From JBOFZL01 sp051655155 (GTDB lineage Bacteria; Bacillota; Clostridia; Peptostreptococcales; Filifactoraceae), in contig JBOFZL010000068.1 in assembly GCA_051655155.1 (NCBI GenBank), forward strand, positions 1-26,808: DNA of 26,808 nucleotides. The letters run 5' to 3'. How positions within the stretch are numbered: position 1 is the first letter of the stretch; each line of letters opens with the position of its first letter. Positions 16,344-24,125 of this stretch are shown here, in pieces. Under the pieces are notes generated by a model. That model was not told the DNA's origin. It worked only from the letters and a program-made list of their open reading frames with translations, and ran no database searches. A program made the position numbers and the translations under genes.

Positions 16344-16771
16344 TCAACTCCTGCTTCTTTTAAGTATTTAAGTAAATCTTCTTTGGAAGTTAGTCCCTCT
16401 ATTTTTTTTGTTGGGTTATAGTCTTTATCCATAAAAATTAGGGTTGGGACTACTTTCACATCGAACATTTGTGAAATTTCGGCATTTTCAGGATGGTCAG
16501 TATTAATTACAACTATATTTGCTTTTTCGTTAAGCTCTTCTTGTAAATCTGCAATTGAAGATTCCATCTTCAAACATGCCGGTCATGTATGAGATGCAAA
16601 TTCAATTAAAATAGGTATATTATCATTTAAAGCGTTATTTAGTATATCCATTTGAGATACACTATGGTCATGTTCACCGGTAGAAGAATCTGTTTTTGTT
16701 TCGTTTATATATATTCCTACTATGGCTGCTGCTACCAAGGCAAGAACCAATATTTTAATCTTTTTATTCAT
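16340..16771 (-). CDS. Membrane-anchored thioredoxin-like selenoprotein (in-frame UGA = Sec63)
   Basis: Read through the TGA at 16585-16583, this is one 143-residue protein. Residues 5-22 are a hydrophobic signal anchor, then comes a short linker (about 23-45, containing EHDHS), then a thioredoxin domain. The active site is IEFASHT-Sec63-Pro-Ala-Cys66-LKMES, exactly where thioredoxins have Cys-x-x-Cys, and VVPT with cis-Pro109 follows as in the family. Split at the TGA, the two halves are a tail-less anchor and a headless thioredoxin, neither sensible alone, and the second half has no ATG or ribosome binding site. A hairpin fitting a bacterial SECIS lies just after the TGA. The start ATG has AAGGAGG at the right distance. 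The true stop is also TGA and overlaps ccdA. It probably uses a selenol to reduce substrates outside the membrane, fed by CcdA. A recent nonsense mutation is the alternative. Confidence 0.82.
16551..16579 (-). promoter_or_regulatory. Putative bacterial SECIS element
   Basis: On the minus strand, TTGAAGAT (16573-16566) and ATCTTCAA (16562-16555) form a perfect 8-bp stem with loop GGA (16565-16563). The loop begins 17 bases after the UGA, with G in the first two loop positions. Both fit the published description of bacterial SECIS elements (apical loop about 16-37 bases after UGA, G at the loop start). A lower 3-bp stem (16579-16577 with 16553-16551) is possible. The stem also encodes residues 67-73 of the protein. 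Confidence 0.72.
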
Positions 16772-16802
16772 TTTATACCTCCTTTAAATATTTAATTGAG
16801 TT

Positions 16803-16811
16803 ATTTTACCA
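16803..16811 (-). promoter_or_regulatory. Possible extended -10 of the selenothioredoxin-ccdA operon
   Basis: The minus strand reads TGGTAAAAT (complement of 16811-16803), an extended -10, with the start site about 25 bases before the ATG. No clear -35 is visible. Confidence 0.4.
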
Positions 16812-16924
16812 CAAAACATTAAAATTTGATATAACTAATTGTGTTATTAGTAAAGTATTCTTTGTATAGATTAGTAATCATTATTGTAAATATATTACAT
16901 ATTTGAAGGTTATTTTATATATTT

Positions 16925-17149
16925 CTAGTTTTTAAACCATGAGGGAGTAAGTTCATATATTAGTTCTTTTGATGCAAGCTTTAAATTTTTATGAATTTTA
17001 TATCTAGAGTATATGGTTTTAAATTTTTTCTCTAGTGTAGGCGAAATAAATGATAGCCCTACAAAGAATAATAAAAATCCCGGAATAATAGGGACTAAAC
17101 CTCCTAGTCCACCTAAAATTATCAATAATATTCCTATAAGTTTTTTCAT
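16925..17149 (-). CDS. Small membrane protein (DUF454/PGPGW-like), unknown role
   Basis: A 74-residue protein: MKK, then about 30 hydrophobic residues rich in Gly and Pro (GGLGGLVPIIPGFLLFFVGL, a likely helical hairpin), then a basic helical tail (KKFKTIYSRYKIHKNLK) in the cytoplasm. The 'GxxGxxxPxxPGFxLL' pattern resembles DUF454/YbaN-type and PGPGW small membrane proteins; function is unknown. GAGG lies about 8 bases before the ATG. It is upstream of the selenothioredoxin gene in the same direction, but 153 bases separate them and that operon has its own likely promoter, so a functional link is weak. Confidence 0.72.
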   Translation of the reverse strand: MKKLIGILLIILGGLGGLVPIIPGFLLFFVGLSFISPTLEKKFKTIYSRYKIHKNLKLASKELIYELTPSWFKN

Positions 17150-17192
17150 GTAAACCTCTTCTTCTTTATCTTAAATTTTGACTTTGTTAAGT

Positions 17193-17201
17193 ATTATATC
17201 A
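17193..17201 (-). promoter_or_regulatory. Probable extended -10 for the small membrane protein gene
   Basis: The minus strand reads TGATATAAT (17201-17193), an exact extended -10; the -35 is poor. Confidence 0.5.
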
Positions 17202-17292
17202 TTATTAAGAATCTGATACATTAAAACTATATTAAATTTTATGGGAATTTGTGGGATTTTTATAGGTAAAAGGAATTAATAAAGATTTTATC

Positions 17293-17321
17293 TTTTTATT
17301 TGTGTATAAATATAGTATAAT
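17293..17321 (+). promoter_or_regulatory. Promoter of acpS
   Basis: A perfect -10 TATAAT (17316-17321) with a weak TTTTTA 17 bases upstream. Transcription would start about ten bases before the ATG at 17338, which excludes the longer in-frame start at 17302. Confidence 0.6.
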
Positions 17322-17337
17322 TTATACGGAGGATTTT

Positions 17338-17700
17338 ATGATAGGTGTAGGTGTAGATATTATAGAGATAGATAGAATTGCTAAGGCTATTTCTAGAGGT
17401 AAATTTTTGGAAAGGTCTTTTACAGATACTGAGATTAAGTATTTTTGTGAAAAGGGTAGAAAAGCTGAAGTTTTGTCGGGGATTTTTGCAGCTAAAGAAG
17501 CAGTAGCTAAGGCTATGGGCACGGGCTTTAGGGAATTTAAACTTATAGATATTGAAATTATTCATAGTGAGCTTGGAGAACCTGTTGTAGCTTTAGGAGA
17601 GAGAGCAATGGAGGTTGCAAAGAGTAGAAATATTAGTGATTTTAAATTAAGTATATCCCATAATCAGAGTTCTGCAATTGCTTTTGCTGTTGCTTTTTAG
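17338..17700 (+). CDS. acpS: Holo-[acyl-carrier-protein] synthase
   Basis: A 120-residue AcpS that moves phosphopantetheine from CoA to the serine of apo-ACP, activating it for fatty acid synthesis. The magnesium-binding motifs are Asp7 in GVGVDIIEIDRI and Glu54 in FAAKEAVAKAMGTGF; LSISHNQSSAIAFAVA closes the domain. The start is set by ACGGAGG just upstream of 17338 and by alignment to family members, which begin with MI-G-G-D. It is often near alr in Firmicutes, as here, though alr has its own strong promoter 31 bases on. Confidence 0.95.
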   Translation: MIGVGVDIIEIDRIAKAISRGKFLERSFTDTEIKYFCEKGRKAEVLSGIFAAKEAVAKAMGTGFREFKLIDIEIIHSELGEPVVALGERAMEVAKSRNISDFKLSISHNQSSAIAFAVAF

Positions 17701-17730
17701 AACTGGCAGATAGTAGAGGATAATTTATAT

Positions 17731-17759
17731 TTGACAAAGATATATAAAGTTTGTATAAT
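17731..17759 (+). promoter_or_regulatory. Consensus sigma-A promoter of alr
   Basis: Exact TTGACA (17731-17736), a 17-base spacer and exact TATAAT (17754-17759). Transcription should start near 17766, giving a leader of about 55 bases. Confidence 0.85.
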
Positions 17760-17821
17760 TATTTAGTATTTTATGAGAACGATTATATTTTGCTTTTATT
17801 TTTAGGAAAGGGCGTGTTTTT

Positions 17822-18979
17822 GTGGAGTCATATAGACCTACATGGGTGGAAATTAATTTGGACAATATAGCTTCTAATTTTAAAGGGTTGCGTAGCTTGA
17901 TTAAAAATGAAGTGAAGTTTTGTTGTATTATTAAAGCCAATGGATATGGACATGGAAGCGTTGAGTTGGCGAAATTTTATGAAGAATTAGGCGCTGATTA
18001 TTTTGGTGTTGCTACAGGAAAGGAAGCATTAGAACTTAGGAGAGCAGGGATAAAGACTGATATTCTTTGTTTGGGTTATACTCATGAAAGTGTTCATAAA
18101 GTGCTTATCGAGAATGATATTGATATTCCAGTTTATTCATTTGAAACAGCTGAAAATTTAAGTAGGCTGGCAGGACGTTTAGGTAGGACGGTTAGCATAC
18201 ATATTAAGCTGGATACAGGGATGTCCAGAATAGGATTACAATGTAATGATGATACTGTTAAGATTATTGAAAAAATTAAAATGTTGGATAATGTTCATCT
18301 TAGAGGATTATTTACGCATTTTGCTAGAGCTGATGAGATTCAAAGGGATACCACAAGAGAGCAGTTTGAAAGATATGAGTATGTTAGAAGGAGATTGGAA
18401 GATATAGGAATTGTTTGCGATATTAATCATGTTTGTAATAGCGCAGGTACTATAATGTATCCTGAATATCATTTAGATATGGTAAGGGTTGGTATTTCTC
18501 TTTATGGGCACTATCCGTCAGATGAGGTAGATAAGTCTAGAGTTAAGTTGTATCCTGCTATGACGTTAAAGTCTATGATTTCCCACGTTAAAAATTTAGA
18601 AAAAGGTAGGGGAATAGGTTATGGACATAAGTATGTTACTGTTAATGATGGGGAATATATAGCGACTATGCCAATTGGATATGCAGATGGGTTTACCAGA
18701 ATGTTAAGCAAGGATGCTAACGTTATGATAAATGGTAAGATATATAAGTTAGCTGGAAATATTTGTATGGATCAATGTATGATTAAAGTTGATGATAAAG
18801 TGAATGTAGGAGATGTAGTTACTATTTTTGGGGAAGATGATAGTCTTAGGGTAGAGCGTTTTGCTGATAAATTAGGAACTATAAGTTACGAAATATTATG
18901 TATGGTTCAAAGAAGAATACCAAGAGTTTACAAATCTGATGATAAATTGATAAAAGTTGTAGACTATCTTTTGGATTAA
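17822..18979 (+). CDS. alr: Alanine racemase
   Basis: A 385-residue PLP enzyme converting L- to D-alanine for peptidoglycan. Lys38 in CCIIKANGYGHGS binds PLP, and Tyr267 in GRGIGYGHKY is the second catalytic base. HIKLDTGMSRIGLQ and RVGISLYGHYP are the other family hallmarks. The start is GTG at 17822, preceded by GGAAAGGG. The nuclease gene follows after 19 bases and is probably co-transcribed. Confidence 0.96.
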   Translation: MESYRPTWVEINLDNIASNFKGLRSLIKNEVKFCCIIKANGYGHGSVELAKFYEELGADYFGVATGKEALELRRAGIKTDILCLGYTHESVHKVLIENDIDIPVYSFETAENLSRLAGRLGRTVSIHIKLDTGMSRIGLQCNDDTVKIIEKIKMLDNVHLRGLFTHFARADEIQRDTTREQFERYEYVRRRLEDIGIVCDINHVCNSAGTIMYPEYHLDMVRVGISLYGHYPSDEVDKSRVKLYPAMTLKSMISHVKNLEKGRGIGYGHKYVTVNDGEYIATMPIGYADGFTRMLSKDANVMINGKIYKLAGNICMDQCMIKVDDKVNVGDVVTIFGEDDSLRVERFADKLGTISYEILCMVQRRIPRVYKSDDKLIKVVDYLLD

Positions 18980-18998
18980 TAATGAAGGTTGGATTAAG

Positions 18999-19367
18999 AT
19001 GGGGAATATGAATATAAAGCGTGGAGATGTGTATTTTGCAGATCTAAGCCCTGTTATTGGTTCAGAACAGGGGGGCGTTAGACCTGTTGTTATTATTCAA
19101 AATAATATAGGTAATAGGTATTCGCCTACGGTTATTGTGGCTGCTGTTACTTCACAAATGAATAAGGCAAAGCTTCCCACCCATTTGGAAATTAAAGCTG
19201 GGGAATATGGGATGGAAAAGGACTCTGTTTTGCTTTTGGAACAGATAAGAACTATAGACAAAAGACGGTTAAAGGAGAAGCTTGGTAGTTGTGATGATAA
19301 GTTTATGAAGGTTGTTTCTAAGGCTATAAATATAAGTCTGGGTTTAATAGAAATGAACGAGTATTAA
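18999..19367 (+). CDS. ndoA: MazF/EndoA-type endoribonuclease, no antitoxin alongside
   Basis: A 122-residue PemK/MazF-family RNA-cleaving toxin very like Bacillus EndoA. It has KRGDVYFADLSPVIGSEQGG and RPVVIIQNN with Arg28, then AAVTSQ with Thr51; these correspond to the Arg25/Thr48 catalytic pair of EndoA. The residue offset of three suggests the ATG at 19008 may be the original start, but 18999 has the better-spaced GAAGG. In Bacillus and many Clostridia the antitoxin gene lies between alr and this gene; here the gap is only 19 bases, so the partner is missing or elsewhere. A terminator overlaps the stop. Confidence 0.93.
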   Translation: MGNMNIKRGDVYFADLSPVIGSEQGGVRPVVIIQNNIGNRYSPTVIVAAVTSQMNKAKLPTHLEIKAGEYGMEKDSVLLLEQIRTIDKRRLKEKLGSCDDKFMKVVSKAINISLGLIEMNEY

Positions 19368-19384
19368 GTGCTCGTTTATTTTTG
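19356..19384 (+). terminator. Rho-independent terminator after the endoribonuclease gene
   Basis: An 8-bp stem (19356-19363 with 19369-19376, one G-T wobble), a 5-base loop and TTATTTTT. The left arm is inside the last codons of the toxin gene. Confidence 0.6.
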
Positions 19385-19394
19385 TGGATATAAC

Positions 19395-19424
19395 CTGACA
19401 TTTTACTAATATATGTGTTATTAT
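19395..19424 (+). promoter_or_regulatory. Probable promoter of the DUF5693-csaB-tagA operon
   Basis: CTGACA (19395-19400), an 18-base spacer and TATTAT (19419-19424), lying between the preceding terminator and the next gene. Confidence 0.5.
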
Positions 19425-19458
19425 ATTTTTGATATTATTTTGTTTGAAGGAGATATAT

Positions 19459-21537
19459 ATGAGAATTGACAAGGTTTGTGCCTTATTCTTGGCACTAGGC
19501 ATAATTTTTTCGGCAATAGCAACGGTACAAAGGGTGAATATTGAAAAATCGTATACTAATTATCAAATTGTTATGGATTATCAAGAATTGATTAAGTTGG
19601 CAGCTACAGCTTCGGAAGATCTGACTTCTTATGCTCAAAAAATGAGTGAGGCTGGAGTAAGTAGCGTGGCTATTACAGAAGAATCTATAGATACTATTTC
19701 GCAAAATCCAAATTACCATGTTAGATACTATTTATCAGGTTATGATCTTATGGTTGAAGGAGAGAAAGAAGCTTTAGATTTTATAAAAAAAGGATTTGAG
19801 GAAACTCTTAAAGAGGAAAGAACTATTAATTTTGAAAATAACAACTTGTTAAGAATACAAGGAAATGTTAAAGACTTTATGTATAATAATACAAAGGTTA
19901 AAGATTATTTAGGGAATAATAAGCAGGCTATGAATATTTTTGTAGGGTCTAAACTTGTAAGTATAGGTATAGGGTTTGATGGTGAGAAGATTAAAACTAT
20001 GCAAGATGCAGGGATAAAAGTTAATCTTAGACCTATTTATTACAGTTCATTGCAAGATGGGAAGAAGTCTGTAGATAGGTTTTTTGATACTCTAGATGCT
20101 TATGGGATTGATCAAAATTTTATTATCTCATCAGGAGGAGAAGTTCTTGGATATGATGAGGCCGGATATTTGGTTGAAGTGATGAACAAAAGAAATATGT
20201 GCCTTGTACCAATAGAAGATACAACTCAAAGGCAACATATTAAGGCAGAAGGACAAGATGAAATAATAGAGAAAATGGATTATAATGCAGTTAGAGGATT
20301 TACAACCTGGGACTATATACAAAGAAGATTTGATTATAAGATGCCTCTTCACCACAATGGAGAAGAAATTGTTAATACATTTTATAGAGCTATTGCAGAG
20401 AGAAATATAAGAGTGGTATATTTTAAACCTTATGTAACAGCAAAGGAAACTTATGTAACGGATATTTCTGTATATAAGAAAACTTTAACATCTTTAGAAA
20501 AAAGATTGGAGAAGCATGGAATAGTTTTAGGTGAAGTTAAGGCTATGAAAAAATGGGACTTTAGTCCGATGATGAAATTACCTATTATTGTTGGGATTAT
20601 CGCTGCTGGTTTTATGCTGTTGGATAATATTTTTAGGATAAGAAAAAAGCAATTAGAAATAGGTTTCGTATTGTCAGCATTAGGATGCGTAGGGATATAC
20701 CTAACTGGTGCATCGAGAGATTTATTGGATAAGATGTTTGCACTTATGGGAGCTATATTCTTACCTTGCTTAGCGATTTGTTTTGTTATAGCAGTGATTA
20801 AAGGAATTTATGAACATGAAAGAAGAAGAAAGCCATCAGAGGCATTTGTTTTAGGGGGATTAACTTTACTATCTGCTATATTAATAAGTTTGGTAGGTGC
20901 AATGTTTGAAATATCCATGCTATCTCATAGTAAATATCTTTTAGAGATAGATATATTTAAAGGTGTTAAACTTTCTCAATTAGCACCTATTGGGGTAGCT
21001 ATACTTTTGTATCTTTCTTATTTTGGGTACAAAAGAGAAAAGAGTAATAAGGATATAGGTCTAAGTATAAGAGAGTTTATTGGTGGGCTTAATCAAAATA
21101 TTAAAATTTGGCAGGTCATGTTAGTTGGACTATTACTTGTGGTAGTGTATATATTTATAGGGAGATCAGGTAATGATAGTGGTTTGAGTGTGTCTTCTCC
21201 TGAACTACTATTTAGAAATATACTAGAGCTTGTTTTTCCTGCTAGACCAAGAACCAAGTCAATATTTATGGGTTTCCCAGCAGTTGTATTTGTTGTGTAC
21301 TTAACGTATATTAATAGATATAGATGGTTAACTCCGCTATTAGTATTATTTGTAGCAATAGGTCAGAGCAATATAACTAATACTTTTTCTCACTTAAGGA
21401 CACCACTGGTTATGTCAATTCAAAGAGTTAGCGTTGAATATTTATTAGGAATAGGCATTTCCGTAGTGTTTATTCTTTGCTTAAATATTATAATTAGAGG
21501 AGAAAGAGTATTTAGGGCAAGGGTGAAGGTTAAGTAA
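19459..21537 (+). CDS. DUF5693 family membrane protein
   Basis: Start at the ATG 19459, which has AAGGAGA six bases upstream; an in-frame ATG at 19429 has none. The 692-residue product has one N-terminal membrane segment (about 5-21) and a soluble domain of about 350 residues, likely outside the cell (GVSSVAITEESIDTI and NLRPIYYSSL, resembling a (beta/alpha) glycosidase-like fold). Seven or more C-terminal membrane helices follow from about residue 375. This matches DUF5693, whose function is not established. Its stop is one base before csaB, so it is very likely tied to surface-polysaccharide assembly; a flippase, polymerase or ligase role is conceivable but unproven. Confidence 0.8.
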   Translation: MRIDKVCALFLALGIIFSAIATVQRVNIEKSYTNYQIVMDYQELIKLAATASEDLTSYAQKMSEAGVSSVAITEESIDTISQNPNYHVRYYLSGYDLMVEGEKEALDFIKKGFEETLKEERTINFENNNLLRIQGNVKDFMYNNTKVKDYLGNNKQAMNIFVGSKLVSIGIGFDGEKIKTMQDAGIKVNLRPIYYSSLQDGKKSVDRFFDTLDAYGIDQNFIISSGGEVLGYDEAGYLVEVMNKRNMCLVPIEDTTQRQHIKAEGQDEIIEKMDYNAVRGFTTWDYIQRRFDYKMPLHHNGEEIVNTFYRAIAERNIRVVYFKPYVTAKETYVTDISVYKKTLTSLEKRLEKHGIVLGEVKAMKKWDFSPMMKLPIIVGIIAAGFMLLDNIFRIRKKQLEIGFVLSALGCVGIYLTGASRDLLDKMFALMGAIFLPCLAICFVIAVIKGIYEHERRRKPSEAFVLGGLTLLSAILISLVGAMFEISMLSHSKYLLEIDIFKGVKLSQLAPIGVAILLYLSYFGYKREKSNKDIGLSIREFIGGLNQNIKIWQVMLVGLLLVVVYIFIGRSGNDSGLSVSSPELLFRNILELVFPARPRTKSIFMGFPAVVFVVYLTYINRYRWLTPLLVLFVAIGQSNITNTFSHLRTPLVMSIQRVSVEYLLGIGISVVFILCLNIIIRGERVFRARVKVK

Positions 21538-21538
21538 T

Positions 21539-22642
21539 ATGTATAAAATTCTTGTATCTGGATATTACGGATTTAACAATGTTGGGGACGAAGCTATTTT
21601 AAAGGGGCTGGTTGAAGGAATAAGGCGAGAAGTGCCTAATTCAAAACTTGTGGTTTTATCTAAGTATCCTGACTTTACGGAAAAAAAGTATGATGTTATA
21701 GCTATAAGACGAATGAACTTCTTTTCTATAATGAGAGAGATGAGAAGCATGGATCTTTTAATAAGTGGTGGAGGTTCACTTTTACAAGATGTAACTTCAA
21801 AGAGATCTATTTTATATTATTTATTGCTTATATATATGGCGAAATCTATATTTAATAAGAAAGTTATGATATTTTCACAGGGTATAGGACCTGTGAATAA
21901 ACCATATCATAGAGCTTTGGTTAAAAAGATTTTAAATAGGGTTGATGTTATAAATGTTAGGGATGATCAATCCAAAAAAGAGTTGATAGAGATGGGAGTA
22001 ACAGGTAATATTAGTGTTACAACTGATACTGTTTTTGGAATGGATAGGCCTAGCAAAACTAAAGGACAAAAGATTTTAAGAAATCTTAAAATTAAAGAGG
22101 GAAAGCTGACGCTGGGGATTTCCGTGAGGGCATGGGAGTCATATACAGAAAACACAATAAATGAAATATCAGAGCTTATAATAAGTTTAACTAAGAATTT
22201 TGATATAAATATTGTGCTTATTCCTTTTCATTATTATGAAGATTTAAAGATAATGCAAAGTATATATTCAAACGTTAAGTCAGTAGAAGATAAGGTGTTT
22301 ATATTAAAGGATTATCTATATGTAGATGATTATTTATCGGTTGTTGGGAATATGGATATAATGCTTTCCATGAGACTTCATGGTCTTATATTTGCTACTT
22401 TAATGGGTAGCTATCCAGTGGGAATATCCTATGACCCTAAAATTCAAAGTTTTATGACTTTATTAGAGAGGCCCTTAGCAATGGATGTAAGTAAAATAAG
22501 TGGAATAGAGCTTTTTTATGAAATTAAGTACGCTATAGAAAATTTAGAAAATTTAAAAACTGGGAATGAAGAAAAAGTAGAATCATTCATGAAAAGAAGT
22601 AGTGTTCATAATAAGCTACTTAAGGATTTGTTGGAGGAATAG
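21539..22642 (+). CDS. csaB: Polysaccharide pyruvyl transferase CsaB
   Basis: A 367-residue enzyme that adds a pyruvate ketal from PEP to secondary cell-wall polysaccharide, creating the ligand for SLH-domain (S-layer) proteins. The N-terminus VSGYYGFNNVGDEAILKG, the DLLISGGGSLLQD loop, FSQGIGPV, and the C-terminal SMRLHGLIFA with YDPK are all hallmarks of the family. It starts one base after the DUF5693 stop and ends two bases before tagA, so the three are one operon. The host probably carries SLH-anchored surface proteins. Confidence 0.93.
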   Translation: MYKILVSGYYGFNNVGDEAILKGLVEGIRREVPNSKLVVLSKYPDFTEKKYDVIAIRRMNFFSIMREMRSMDLLISGGGSLLQDVTSKRSILYYLLLIYMAKSIFNKKVMIFSQGIGPVNKPYHRALVKKILNRVDVINVRDDQSKKELIEMGVTGNISVTTDTVFGMDRPSKTKGQKILRNLKIKEGKLTLGISVRAWESYTENTINEISELIISLTKNFDINIVLIPFHYYEDLKIMQSIYSNVKSVEDKVFILKDYLYVDDYLSVVGNMDIMLSMRLHGLIFATLMGSYPVGISYDPKIQSFMTLLERPLAMDVSKISGIELFYEIKYAIENLENLKTGNEEKVESFMKRSSVHNKLLKDLLEE

Positions 22643-22644
22643 TA

Positions 22645-23403
22645 ATGGAAAGTTTAAGAGTACTAGGAATACGAATCGATAAGGTTACTATGGATGAGGC
22701 TGTAACATATGTAACAAATGGACTAAAAGGCGAAAAGCCTTTTGTCATAGTTACACCAAACAGTGAGATAGTTATGGATGCTAACTATGATAAAAAGCTA
22801 GGTAATTTTATTGAAAATGCAGATCTTGTTGTACCAGATGGAATAGGACTTGTTATGGGGTCTAAGGTTATAAAAAAGCCTTTGAGAGAGAGAGTCACAG
22901 GAATAGATTTGATGGATAGACTTTTAAAGTATGCTGATGAAAACAAAAAGAGTGTCTATTTATTAGGAGCAAAAGATGGAACGGCAAGAATGGCAGGAGA
23001 AAATATCAAAAAGAAATATCCAAATTTAATTTTAGCAGGTACTCATCATGGATACTATAAGGGAATGCATTGTGGGCATAAAGGACACCCAGAGGAAGTT
23101 GAAGTATTAAATGAAATAAAAGGGAAAAATGTGGATATGCTCTTTATTGGATTTGGAGCACCTAAACAAGAAATGTTTATAGATGAATATAAGAATGTGT
23201 TAGGGGCAAAGATTCTTATGGGAGTAGGAGGAAGTTTTGATGTAATTTCTGGAAACATAGAAAGAGCACCGCAAATTTATCAGAAAATGGGGATGGAGTG
23301 GTTTTATCGAGGGATAAAAGAACCCTGGAGATTTAAGCGAATGGCAAAATTGCCTAAATTTGTTATTAATGTTTGTATTCATAAGGAGAAACCATTAAAT
23401 TAG
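22645..23403 (+). CDS. tagA: WecG/TagA/CpsF-family glycosyltransferase
   Basis: A 252-residue transferase that in known members adds ManNAc to undecaprenyl-PP-GlcNAc, making the lipid-linked linkage disaccharide of wall polymers. The conserved parts are LGIRIDKVTMDEA, VTPNSEIV, LVVPDGIGLVMG, YLLGAKDGTA and FIGFGAPKQE, then GVGGSFDVISG and RAP near the end. It acts on the cytoplasmic face with membrane association through its C-terminal basic segment. Following csaB, it makes sense as the step starting the polymer that CsaB later pyruvylates. Confidence 0.93.
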   Translation: MESLRVLGIRIDKVTMDEAVTYVTNGLKGEKPFVIVTPNSEIVMDANYDKKLGNFIENADLVVPDGIGLVMGSKVIKKPLRERVTGIDLMDRLLKYADENKKSVYLLGAKDGTARMAGENIKKKYPNLILAGTHHGYYKGMHCGHKGHPEEVEVLNEIKGKNVDMLFIGFGAPKQEMFIDEYKNVLGAKILMGVGGSFDVISGNIERAPQIYQKMGMEWFYRGIKEPWRFKRMAKLPKFVINVCIHKEKPLN

Positions 23404-23416
23404 GGGGTAAAAGATT

Positions 23417-23974
23417 ATGGATTTAAAAAAAGCATCATTAGAAGCAAAGGTAGCCTTAGAAGAGCTCTTGTTAGGATGTAACATAGAAGCAGGTGACCTG
23501 TTTATATTAGGTTGCTCGACATCTGAAGTTATGGGAAATAAAATTGGTAAAGGAAATAGTTTAGAAGCGGCAGAATTAATTTTAGAAGAAATTTATAGTG
23601 TTTTAAAGTCGAAGGGCATAAATTTAGGAGTTCAGTGTTGTGAGCATCTAAATAGGGCTATTGTAGTTGAGAAAGAAGTAATGAAAAGTATGAATTTTGA
23701 TGAAGTTACCGTAAAACCTGTGGAACATGCTGGAGGTTCAGCAGCGACTTACGCTTATAACAATCTTTTCAAAGATGCTGTGGTAGTAGAAAAAGTAGTA
23801 GCGAAAGCAGGGATGGACATAGGGCAGACTTTAATAGGAATGCATCTTGCAAATGTGGCAGTACCTGTTAGAACTTCAGTAAAAACCATTGGGATGGCAA
23901 ATCTTACACTTGCGAAAACAAGACCTAAACTAATAGGTGGGGAAAGAGCTCAATATAAAGATAGTATAAGGTAA
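23417..23974 (+). CDS. YwlG/UPF0340 (TIGR01440) family protein
   Basis: A 185-residue protein matching YwlG-type family members in length and motifs: LFILGCSTSEVMG near residue 35, GVQCCEHLNRA near 75, VKPVEHAGGSAATYAY near 102 and KTIGMANLTLAKTRPKLIGG near the end. Its fold is a sugar-phosphate-isomerase-like alpha/beta, but no activity is established. AGGGGG lies 9 bases before the ATG. It follows tagA by 13 bases and ends the operon; no clear hairpin terminator is seen before the next promoter. Confidence 0.9.
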   Translation: MDLKKASLEAKVALEELLLGCNIEAGDLFILGCSTSEVMGNKIGKGNSLEAAELILEEIYSVLKSKGINLGVQCCEHLNRAIVVEKEVMKSMNFDEVTVKPVEHAGGSAATYAYNNLFKDAVVVEKVVAKAGMDIGQTLIGMHLANVAVPVRTSVKTIGMANLTLAKTRPKLIGGERAQYKDSIR

Positions 23975-23977
23975 AAG

Positions 23978-24006
23978 TTGACAATGAAGGTTATTAAAGC
24001 TATAAT
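23978..24006 (+). promoter_or_regulatory. Consensus sigma-A promoter of the thi operon
   Basis: Exact TTGACA (23978-23983), a 17-base spacer and exact TATAAT (24001-24006). Transcription should start near 24013, just before the riboswitch. Confidence 0.88.
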
Positions 24007-24023
24007 GAGGTTGTAAAACTTAA

Positions 24024-24115
24024 TATCAGGGGTGCTAACAATTCTGTTGGCTGAGAGTGGAGATTGCATCCAAAACCCTTAAACCTGAACCGGATAATGC
24101 TGGCGTAGGAAATTA
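24024..24115 (+). promoter_or_regulatory. TPP riboswitch (THI box)
   Basis: The conserved THI-box parts are all present in order: GGGGTGC at 24029-24035, CTGAGA at 24051-24056, ACCC near 24075, and CCTGAACCGGATAATGC followed by TGGCGTAGGAA up to 24111. TPP binding would favour the terminator at 24126-24163 and shut off the downstream transport genes. Confidence 0.97.
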
Positions 24116-24125
24116 TTTTATTGGC

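Noticed and set aside
16340..16573. A separate small thioredoxin-like gene starting with TTG at 16573
   Set aside because: It lacks a ribosome binding site and the active-site half of the fold; the frame joins the upstream reading frame through TGA, so it is treated as part of one selenoprotein.
16583..16771. The TGA as a disabling nonsense mutation
   Set aside because: Not excluded, but the exact Sec/Cys exchange position, the hairpin at the correct spacing and the otherwise intact downstream frame and operon favour recoding.
17302..17337. Longer start for acpS at 17302
   Set aside because: The -10 hexamer lies at 17316-17321, and AcpS family members start at the residue matching 17338, which has its own ribosome binding site.
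19429..19458. Longer start for the DUF5693 gene
   Set aside because: No ribosome binding site precedes 19429, while AAGGAGA precedes 19459.
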